From Deltaproteobacteria bacterium (GTDB lineage Bacteria; Myxococcota_A; UBA796; SXON01): a stretch of 64,000 nt of DNA. The notes under the pieces were generated by a model, which was not told the origin of the DNA, did not search any database, and saw only the letters and a list, made by a program, of their open reading frames with translations. Positions 53,740 through 64,000 of the stretch are shown piece by piece. The translations under genes were made by a program, and so were the position numbers. How positions within the stretch are numbered: the first letter of the stretch is position 1; the number at the start of each line of letters is the position of its first letter. The stretch is taken from the NCBI GenBank assembly GCA_947490345.1, contig CANLGL010000017.1:24887-88886 (forward strand), given 5' to 3'.

Positions 53740-54149
53740 CGGCGCTTTTCCTCATCGGCTGCGCCGGTGCCCACCCTGTCGACAGGCTCGACCTCCACTT
53801 CGGTCCACACGTGCTGCGCGTGCGGGTGGCCGACGCCCCCAAAGAGCGCGCCGCCGGGCTCATGGGGGTGACCAACCTGGCCCCGGACGAGGGGATGCTG
53901 TTCGCCTACCCTGAGGCGTCGCCGCGCTTTTTCTGGATGAAGGACACGCCGACGGCGCTGTCGATCGCCTATTGCGACGACAAGGGCGTCATCGTGACCA
54001 TGGCGGACATGGAGCCCCTCGACACCACCCTGACCCCCTCGCACAAGCCCGCCATGTACGTGGTCGAGGCAAAAAAGGGCTGGTTTGTGGAGCACGGGGT
54101 CGCGGTCGGCGACCTCATCGTCGGCCTCCCCGGGCCCGCGCCGAAATGA
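53736..54149 (+). CDS. DUF192 family lipoprotein
   Basis: A 137-residue protein with a short lipoprotein signal (MTALFLIGC) and the DUF192 domain (about 20-130). Signature parts are [35 protein letters not shown], and [23 protein letters not shown]192 proteins are small beta-barrels of unknown function, often exported. It is translationally coupled to ruvB upstream and lpxC downstream (ATGA on both sides). Confidence 0.88.
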   Translation: MTALFLIGCAGAHPVDRLDLHFGPHVLRVRVADAPKERAAGLMGVTNLAPDEGMLFAYPEASPRFFWMKDTPTALSIAYCDDKGVIVTMADMEPLDTTLTPSHKPAMYVVEAKKGWFVEHGVAVGDLIVGLPGPAPK

Positions 54150-54970
54150 TCGAGCAGGGAACGGTCGCCTCGCCGGTAGAGGTCGCCGGGACAGCGCTGC
54201 GCAGCGGCGTGCGGAGCCGGGCGCGGCTGCGCCCCGGAAGGCCAGACAGCGGAGTGGTCTTCGTCGTCGACGGGATCGAAGTTCCAGCGACGATCGCGCA
54301 TGTCGTCGACACGACGCTGGCCACCACCCTGGGCGGCCACGGTGTGCGCGTGGTGCTGGTGGAGCACCTGCTCGCCGCCACGCTGGCAGCCGGCATCGAC
54401 AATCTGCGCGTTGAGCTCGATGGCGACGAGCTTCCCATCCTCGACGGGGGTGCACTCCACTGGCTGGGTGCGCTCGCGACTGCAGGACGTATGGCGCAAC
54501 CGGTGCTCGCCCGGTGGTGGAGCGTCTCGCAGCCGGTGCGCATCGAGACCCCCGCGGCCTTCGCGATGCTCGAGCCCGCCGAATCCTTGACGCTGGACGT
54601 GGCGGTGCAGTTCTCCCACCCCCAGATCGGCGCCCAGCGTTGGTCAGGCGACCCGATCTCGCGCTTCGGCGCCGAGCTCGCCTGGGCCCGCACCTTCGGC
54701 TTCCACGCCGATGCCGAGCGTTTTCGCGCCGCGGGCATGGTGCGCGGCGTCAGCCTGGACAACACGTTGGTCTTCGACGACGTGGGCGTCCTCAATGCCG
54801 GCGGTCAGCGCGCCGTGGATGAGGTGGTCCGCCACAAGGCGCTCGATGCCCTCGGCGATTTGGCGCTCTTGCCCGGGCGGCCGCGGGTAAAGATGACCGC
54901 GTCGCGAGGTGGCCACGCCGTGCACCACGCGCTCTTGCGCGCGGCGGAGGCGGTTTTGGTGCGAGGCTAG
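54146..54970 (+). CDS. lpxC: UDP-3-O-acyl-N-acetylglucosamine deacetylase
   Basis: A 274-residue zinc deacetylase for the committed step of lipid A synthesis. The zinc ligands are His74 in VEHLLAA (with catalytic Glu73), and His230 and Asp234 in RHKALDALGD. The catalytic His257 is in SRGGHAVHHALL. The N-terminal GLHSG-like loop reads ALRSG, lacking the usual His. Length is a little short (usual about 300). ATG 54146 overlaps the DUF192 stop. Its presence shows lipopolysaccharide-type outer membrane synthesis. Confidence 0.93.
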   Translation: MIEQGTVASPVEVAGTALRSGVRSRARLRPGRPDSGVVFVVDGIEVPATIAHVVDTTLATTLGGHGVRVVLVEHLLAATLAAGIDNLRVELDGDELPILDGGALHWLGALATAGRMAQPVLARWWSVSQPVRIETPAAFAMLEPAESLTLDVAVQFSHPQIGAQRWSGDPISRFGAELAWARTFGFHADAERFRAAGMVRGVSLDNTLVFDDVGVLNAGGQRAVDEVVRHKALDALGDLALLPGRPRVKMTASRGGHAVHHALLRAAEAVLVRG

Positions 54971-55023
54971 CTCGGATCAGGTCGCCGCGCTCAAGCTTTC
55001 CCCCCGCTGACCGATGCGCGCCC

Positions 55024-56511
55024 ATGCTGCTCCTCGTTTCGGTCGCCATCGCCGGGTCGTCCGCCAGCTCGTTTGCCACCGACGGCGGCGATTGGGTGGG
55101 AGGTTCCGTCGCGGGCGGCGTGTTGGTGCTGCAAGACACCGCGGGCGACCTGGACCTGGGCCAGGTCCTCACCTTCGAGCTCACCGCGCGTGCGCGCCTC
55201 GCGACCGGCGACCGATTCGAAGTGCAACTGTCCGACGACTGCGCCCTGAGCGTGGACTACACCGGGGCCCGGAGCATTGGCTTCGGCACGGGCGCGGTGC
55301 CCTTCGCCGCCGCCGAACTGGAGATGCTACCGGACTCCGGAGCGCTGTTGAGCCCGATGGCCGACGAGCTCGGGGGCATCCGTCACCCGGACGTCGTCGA
55401 GTTCGGCGGCCACTGGTGGATGTTCTACGGCGCCGCCGACGCCGCGGGTGCGCACTCGGTCCACGCCGCGACCTCGTCCGATCTGGCCACCTGGACTCGC
55501 GTGGAGGGCCTCTCGCTCCCGGGCGCGAGCGAGCCCACTGCCGTCGTCGAGGCGACGTCCCTGGTGCTCTACTACACCGACGGCGGCTCGATCTGGCGCA
55601 CCGAATCCGACGACGGCCTGTCCTTCGACTTCCCCACCGTCGCGCTGGCGCCGGGGCCCGGCTTCGACGCCGCGGGGCTCGGCCACCCGTCGATGCTCTT
55701 CGATGGGGACGGGCTGTGGCGCCTCTGGTACGGAGTGCCGACCACCGGGGCCTCGGGCTCCGCCTCGAGCGCCGACGGGCTGACGTTCACCCGCGACGCC
55801 GAACTCTGGCCCGACGCCACCCGGCTCAGCGGACTCGACGTGACCGACGGGACCCTTGGCTTTGAGGCGGTCTACACCATGCTCGACAGCGTCGGATTCG
55901 CGTCGAGCCCCGATGACAGCACCTTCGCCGACGACTCCACGGACGTTCGGCCGGCGCTGGTGATGAACCAGGCGGCGTGGTCCGACGGCGGCTTCGGCAC
56001 GGCGGCGCTGGTCCGGAACGGCGTCGATCTCAGCGTCTTCGTCGATGCGATGGACGACGGTGTCTCAGTGATCGGCCGTGTCGCGACACGGCCCGAGCCC
56101 GGCACCTGGGGCGCGCTCACGATGACCTGGGATGGCAGCGAGGTCCTCGCCTCGTGGAACGGCGGCCCGACACAGAGCTGCGCGCTCGGCGCGTTCGAGG
56201 GCATCTCGATCGTCGGGGTCGGCCGCGCGGAGATCGACGAGGTCCGCGTCGACTATTCGGCAGACGCCGGCGTCGATACTGCGGACACCGGCGGCACCGA
56301 CACCGGCGACTCCGCCGACAGCGCGGACACTGCGGATACCGGCGACACCGCGGCCGACTCGGCCGATACGGGCGGCCCGGCCTACAACGCGGGCGAGTGG
56401 CTTGGCGAACCGGGTGGGTGCGGGTGTGAAAGCGGGGCGGGCGGCGGTGGCGTCGCGGGCTTGATGCTCGCCGGAGCGTTGGCGCAACGAAGGCGGCGGC
56501 GCGCCCCTTAG
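55024..56511 (+). CDS. Propeller-like surface protein with MYXO-CTERM-like tail
   Basis: A 495-residue exported protein. The signal peptide is MLLLVSVAIAGSSASSFA. Residues about 100-290 contain repeats such as GHPSMLFDGDGLWRLWYGVP and VVEFGGHWWMFYGAADAAGA, typical of five-bladed beta-propellers related to GH43/GH32-type glycosidases. The catalytic acidic set cannot be confirmed. A jelly-roll-like part follows (about 290-405). The C-terminus has an Asp-Thr linker and a sorting tail: PGGCGCESGAGGGG, a hydrophobic segment, then QRRRRRAP. This matches the MYXO-CTERM layout, in which the Cys becomes a lipid-anchored surface end. It opens the surface-protein run. Confidence 0.75.
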   Translation: MLLLVSVAIAGSSASSFATDGGDWVGGSVAGGVLVLQDTAGDLDLGQVLTFELTARARLATGDRFEVQLSDDCALSVDYTGARSIGFGTGAVPFAAAELEMLPDSGALLSPMADELGGIRHPDVVEFGGHWWMFYGAADAAGAHSVHAATSSDLATWTRVEGLSLPGASEPTAVVEATSLVLYYTDGGSIWRTESDDGLSFDFPTVALAPGPGFDAAGLGHPSMLFDGDGLWRLWYGVPTTGASGSASSADGLTFTRDAELWPDATRLSGLDVTDGTLGFEAVYTMLDSVGFASSPDDSTFADDSTDVRPALVMNQAAWSDGGFGTAALVRNGVDLSVFVDAMDDGVSVIGRVATRPEPGTWGALTMTWDGSEVLASWNGGPTQSCALGAFEGISIVGVGRAEIDEVRVDYSADAGVDTADTGGTDTGDSADSADTADTGDTAADSADTGGPAYNAGEWLGEPGGCGCESGAGGGGVAGLMLAGALAQRRRRRAP

Positions 56512-56591
56512 GACGGCGCCGATCGGTAGCGAGCAGCACGTCCGGCGAAACAAGTTGTCACCACCGGCCGCCGACAACCGTACGCTCGCGT

Positions 56592-60114
<3,523 letters not shown>

Positions 60115-60118
<4 letters not shown>

Positions 60119-62934
60119 ATCCAAGGTTGTCCGCGCTCCTCCTTGTCGGCTGCACCGACCAGGCGCTGGTGCGTTTCAACGCCGAACCGGAGGCCACGAT
60201 CCTGGCCCCGGTCACCGGCGATGTCGTCATCGAGGGCCAGACCTTGGCCCTGCGCGGACAGGCCGCCGACGCAAACGACGGGGCCAAGGAGCTCGCTACC
60301 ACCTGGTTCGCCGGGGACTAGGTGCTCTGCGAGAGCGCCCCGCCCGACGAAGAAGGGCTCACCGCCTGTAGTTGGGTGGCCGACACCTCCGGAGTGTCAA
60401 TCCGCCTGGAGGTGCTGGACCCCGAAGGCGGCGCCGGCTCGGCCGCGGTGACTCTCGAAGTCACGCCAAACACCGCCCCTACCGCAAGTTTTGTCCTCCC
60501 CACCGAGGCCGGCCGCTACTACGACGGCAGCCTGGTCGAATTCGATGGGCTGGTGGCCGATGGTGAAGAGCCGGTCACCGCCCTGGTCGTGGCGGTCTCT
60601 TCTTCGGTGGATGGCGTGCTCGACCTCCCGGTCGCCGCCGAGTCCGATGGCCACGTGCGCGGCGCCTCGCTGCTGAGCCGCGGCGAGCACTTCGTCACCC
60701 TGACCGTGTCCGACAGCTACGGGAAGTCGTCGACTGACACCCTCATCCTCACCGTCGGCCCGCCCAACAACGCCCCGACCTGCCAGATCACCGCGCCCAC
60801 CGAGGGAACGGTCGGCCGCCAGCACGACGAGCTGTTGCTCGAGGGCACCGCGGCCGACGTGGATATTTCCGCCGAACAGCTCACCGCCGCATGGTCTAGC
60901 GATCGCGACGGCCTCCTCGGTGCCGCCACGCCCACCTCGTCTGGAGAGATCTCGCTGGCGACGGCCGCGCTCTCACCGGGCACCCACGTCCTGACCTTGA
61001 CCGTGACCGATGATGCCCGCGCCGAATGTGTGGACTCGGTCGCGTACACCGTTCTCGGCGCCCCCATCGTCACCATCGAAGGACCCACCGACGGCGACGT
61101 CCTGCTCGACTCCGCCGACGTGCAGTTCACCGGCTCCGCCACCGACTACGAGGACCTCGCCACCGACCTCGTCGTGGAGTGGACCAGCGACGTCGACGGT
61201 CCCTTGTTCGCCGACAGCCCCGACAGCGACGGGCTCACCGCGTGGTCCAGCGACGCGCTCACGCCCGGCGTGCACCTCCTGACGCTCGCCGCCACCGACA
61301 CCGATGGCCAATGGAGCGCCACGTCGATCACCGTCACCGTGGATGCCGTCCCCACCGCCCCGGTCGTGACCCTGGGCCCGGCGGGGGCCCGCACCGCCGA
61401 CGATCTCGACGTCGCGATCACCACGCCCTCCACCGACGCCGAAGGCGATCCCATCACCTACGACTACTCCTGGTTCGTCGATGGGGTGGCCTCCGCGGCC
61501 AGCACGTCATCGACGCTGCCCGCGTCAGCAACGTCCCGCGGGGAAACCTGGACGGTCGTGGTCACCCCTGACGACGGCTACGGCCCGGGCCCCACCGGTT
61601 CTGCGTCGTTGACCGTGGGGAATACCGCCCCCGAGATCAGCGCCGCGTCCGTCGACCCGGCAACCCCGGCCACCGACGAGGTGCTCTCGGTGCTCACGAC
61701 CACTGCGGACGCCGATGGCGACACCGTCACCGCCGAGGTGAGCTGGTATGTCAACGGGACCAGGGTCAGCGGTCGCGCCATTCTGGACGGAGGCGTCGAC
61801 TTCGCCAAGGACGACGAGGTCTACGCGGTGGTCACCCCGACGGACGGCACCGACTCCGGCACCCCGCTGCGCACCGCCACGGTGACCGTGGCCAACACGG
61901 CTCCTGGGGCGGCGACGGTGGTCATCGAGCCGGCGGACCCCGCCGAGGGCGTGGACGACCTGGTATGCACCGTCTCCGCTACCGACGCGGACGACGACGC
62001 CCTGACGTGGACCTTCGCCTGGACCGCGGACGGCGTCGCCCACTCGACATCGGATACCACCTACGAAGCAGGCGACACCGTGCTCGCAGACGCGACGACC
62101 GCCGGCGAAGTTTGGACATGCACCGCCACGCCTGACGACGGGACGGCCTCTGGCACCTCCGGCACCGACGACGCAACCGTGACCATTTGCAGCTACGGGC
62201 AGGCCGGCGCTTGCGCGGGTGTGAGCTGCGACGAGATCCTCACCGCCGGCTACTCCACAGGCGACGGGCTCTACTGGATCGACCCCGATGGTGCCGGCGC
62301 CATCGAGGTGCAGTGTGACATGACCACCGACGGCGGCGGCTGGACGCTCACCGCGGTGTCCAGCGACGACGGGAGCGACACCTGGACCTACGCACGGCGT
62401 CGCTACTGGGACCTGGACACCACCACCTTCGGGGCGTTGACCGACCTGACGCGGGACTTCAAGAGCGAGGCGCTCCACCGCAGTCCCGTGACTGACGTGA
62501 TGCTGACCCATGCCCCCTCTGGCGTATGGGCCCGCTACGACGCCGTCGGCACCGGCGCGCTCGGTCTCGCCGACGAGATCGCCGGCTACGGCGACGAGAC
62601 CTGCTGGCGAGATGACGACGGCTTCGCGATGACTGCGGGCGGCCTCACCGCCTCCGGCGACCTATGCAACACCGACCTGTACCTCAACGCCGCCGACAAA
62701 GACGGCGGGGGCTCCTGCTCCTGCCCCTCGTGCGACGAGGACGCCTTCGGGCCGACCTTCAGCGTCGACGCCGGTGACGGCTGCGGCCTGGACGATCCGG
62801 GAAGCTCGGGCAGCCTCGGTCCAGCCTCCGGCGACGCGGCCGAGAGCGACGCGCTGGGCTTCGGAAGCGCCCTTGGCTTGAACACCGGCGTGGCTGGCGC
62901 GGCGGAGAACTATGTCCGGGTTTACGTTCGGTGA
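60115..62934 (+). pseudogene. Large Ig-like/fibrinogen-like lipoprotein interrupted by an in-frame TAG
   Basis: The frame opens with a lipoprotein signal (MNPRLSALLLVGC) and reaches GAKELATTWFAGD, where TAG stands at 60319-60321. The same frame then continues without a stop to 62934 (VLCESAPPDEEGLTACSWVA onward; 940 codons in total). The long part consists of about six PKD/cadherin-like Ig modules (for example THVLTLTVTDDARAECVDSV). A C-terminal fibrinogen-C-like start follows, GAIEVQCDMTTDGGGWTLTA, with many cysteines. Such modules bind sugars or proteins at surfaces. Only one base separates TAG from a sense codon. Options are a nonsense mutation, a sequence error, or readthrough. GTG 60322 could restart but would lack a signal. 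Confidence 0.72.
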
Positions 62935-62943
62935 AGTAGCCGC

Positions 62944-63420
62944 TCACGGCCGAGATTCGGCCGAGACCTGTTTGAGGAATCCGTCGAACGCCTGGAGCTC
63001 CCGCCCGACAGGCGCGGCCAGGGTTGCGAGGGTGGCCGCGACGTGCGTGACGCGCGCGGGGTCGAACGGGGCGCCGTAGCCGTGGCGGGAGAAGTGCCGA
63101 AATGCGCGCAGCTCGTGCAGCGCAGCGACCACGGACGCCGTGAAAACGGGCGGGCGCACGCCGTCGACATCCACCGCGGCCCCCGAAAGGAGGTCACGGT
63201 GCCACTCCGGACCGGCCGGCACGCCACCCTCCAGCTCCCGCGCCACGCGCTCGAGAATCGCTTCTATCGCCGTGTAGGCGTGGTGCAGCGCCCACGCGGC
63301 CACCGCCGTCTTGCCCTCGTCGGTGAGGGGTCCGAGCGCGGCGAGGCGTGTGGCGTGCACGGTGAACAGCGTGCGGTCGGCGCTGATCTGCCCCCGAAGG
63401 CGCTCGATTCGGGCGTTCAC
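62944..63420 (-). CDS. hepT: HepT-type HEPN ribonuclease toxin
   Basis: A 158-residue helical HEPN protein with the toxin signature R-x4-H-x-Y at Arg108, His113 and Tyr115 (FRHFSRHGYG). HepT is an RNase; its Tyr in this motif is adenylylated by the cognate antitoxin MntA. Preceding helices include AWALHHAYTAIEAILERVAR. It is slightly longer than classic HepT (about 140). It follows mntA with an ATGA overlap, the standard order in this toxin-antitoxin family. The start is ATG 63420. Confidence 0.82.
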   Translation of the reverse strand: MNARIERLRGQISADRTLFTVHATRLAALGPLTDEGKTAVAAWALHHAYTAIEAILERVARELEGGVPAGPEWHRDLLSGAAVDVDGVRPPVFTASVVAALHELRAFRHFSRHGYGAPFDPARVTHVAATLATLAAPVGRELQAFDGFLKQVSAESRP

Positions 63421-63779
63421 AGCTCCTTCCCCTCGCGCCCGACACGCTCCAGCAGCGAGGGCGACGCGAGCTCGATCTGCACGAGGTCCACTGCGCAGCC
63501 GAGCATCACCTCCATGGCCGCCGCCGCGGCATCCACGCGCATGCTGCTCAGGCCTTCCACGGCAAGGTCAGCGTCGCTGGACTCGTGCGGGGTCCCTGCC
63601 ACCAACGAGCCAAACAGCCACACACGTCGAGCGCCGAACTCCGCGCGGAGGCGCTCCGCCGCCGCAGGTGCCCGCGCCACGATCGCAGCGGCTCGGGAGG
63701 ACGCGACGGCAGCGATTCGTTCACGACACTCGGCCAGCGTGCGAGCCACAGCAAGCGGAGTGGTGGACGGCGCCGACAT
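63417..63779 (-). CDS. mntA: MntA-type nucleotidyltransferase antitoxin
   Basis: A 120-residue minimal nucleotidyltransferase with the exact G-S-x10-D-x-D motif: Gly57-Ser58 to Asp69-x-Asp71 in LFGSLVAGTPHESSDADLAV. Such proteins neutralise HepT by transferring AMP to its HEPN-site tyrosine. The N-terminal 45 residues form a helix (RTLAECRERIAAVASSRAAA), slightly longer than usual. It leads the toxin gene with a 4-bp overlap. The upstream 58 bp contain its promoter, followed by the tandem array. Confidence 0.85.
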   Translation of the reverse strand: MSAPSTTPLAVARTLAECRERIAAVASSRAAAIVARAPAAAERLRAEFGARRVWLFGSLVAGTPHESSDADLAVEGLSSMRVDAAAAAMEVMLGCAVDLVQIELASPSLLERVGREGKEL

Positions 63780-63837
63780 CCCCGAAGTGTAGCCTCACCC
63801 CGAAAATCGCACCACCGACAGCCTCAGCGCGACGCCG

Positions 63838-64000
63838 GCCGCCGGAGGCGGGCGGGAGCGGCGCCAGCCGCGGGGCCGCCGGAGGCGGGCGGGAGCGGCG
63901 CCAGCCGCGGGGCCGCCGGAGGCGGGCGGGAGCGGCGCCAGCCGCGGGGCCGCCGGAGGCGGGCGGGAGCGGCGCCAGCCGCGGGGCCGCCGGAGGCGGG
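63838..64000. repeat. 37-bp GC-rich tandem array, running off the window
   Basis: The unit begins GCCGCCGGAGGCGGGCGGGA and continues GCGGCGCCAGCCGCGGG (37 bp in total). There are four full copies and part of a fifth, without visible differences (63838, 63875, 63912, 63949, 63986). Each unit can form a GCGGC/GCCGC hairpin. The length is not a multiple of three and there are no spacers, so it is neither coding nor CRISPR. Confidence 0.9.

Noticed and set aside
63838..64000. Possible CRISPR array because the unit is 37 bp
   Set aside because: The units abut with no spacers and no cas genes are present; it is a plain tandem repeat.

Overview
The window is GC-rich, densely coded and rich in translational coupling (ATGA/GTGA overlaps). 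It most resembles an uncultured Myxococcota (delta-proteobacterium-like) chromosome. Clues are lipoproteins with long Asp-Ser/Asp-Thr linkers, MopE-like DxDxDG repeats, MYXO-CTERM-like sorting tails (Cys-rich motif, one membrane span, Arg cluster), a Ser/Thr kinase-ATPase, IcmF, cyanophycin synthetase, and many lipoprotein signals. LpxC, OmpA and RND/TolC exporters show a Gram-negative envelope. I cannot name a species.

Layout. 0-3.3 kb: a compact type II secretion/type IV pilus-like operon (GspE-type ATPase, two prepilins, a one-span component), coupled to a HipA-like kinase and a DUF3037-like partner. 3.3-16 kb: uracil-DNA glycosylase, a TolC + RND operon, a flavin amine oxidase lipoprotein, a Ser/Asp-Thr linker lipoprotein, and a second RND pump with its TetR regulator and membrane fusion protein. 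16-24 kb: HEAT-like protein, lipoprotein, GAF/HD-GYP c-di-GMP phosphodiesterase, fused isobutyryl-CoA mutase (IcmF) and a linker lipoprotein. 24-28.2 kb: an operon of lipA, E1-beta-like, E2, a short degenerate E1-alpha-like and a metallo-hydrolase-like gene. 28.2-35.1 kb: GNAT-YaiI fusion, SDR, hisS and cphA.

35.1-38.7 kb holds two broken genes: a secreted protein split by a frameshift, and a Ser/Thr kinase-ATPase carrying an in-frame TAG and a frameshift. They are flanked by copies of a small palindromic repeat. 38.9-47.5 kb: Ogt, an ECF sigma/anti-sigma pair, ftsQ-ftsZ without ftsA, small lipoproteins, a second ECF sigma, phoU preceded by a membrane gene whose ribosome-binding site sits in a hairpin, tRNA-Met, and a Rieske oxygenase ORF that runs into the tRNA. 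47.6-54.9 kb: MopE/beta-helix lipoprotein, a multi-span membrane protein, radical SAM, ruvB, DUF192, lpxC. 55-62.9 kb: a run of cell-surface proteins, including an OmpA-type porin coupled to a large Ig-like/fibrinogen-like lipoprotein that also carries an in-frame TAG. 63-64 kb: a MntA-HepT toxin-antitoxin pair followed by a 37-bp tandem array running off the window.

TAG is also used as an ordinary terminal stop in many genes here (TolC-like, MFP, ftsZ, SDR and others), so the two internal TAG codons look like lesions, sequence errors or local readthrough, not a changed code. The features most worth follow-up are the lipoyl operon with apparently inactive E1 subunits, the kinase pair in the pseudopilin operon, the Shine-Dalgarno-sequestering hairpin, and the interrupted surface and kinase genes.
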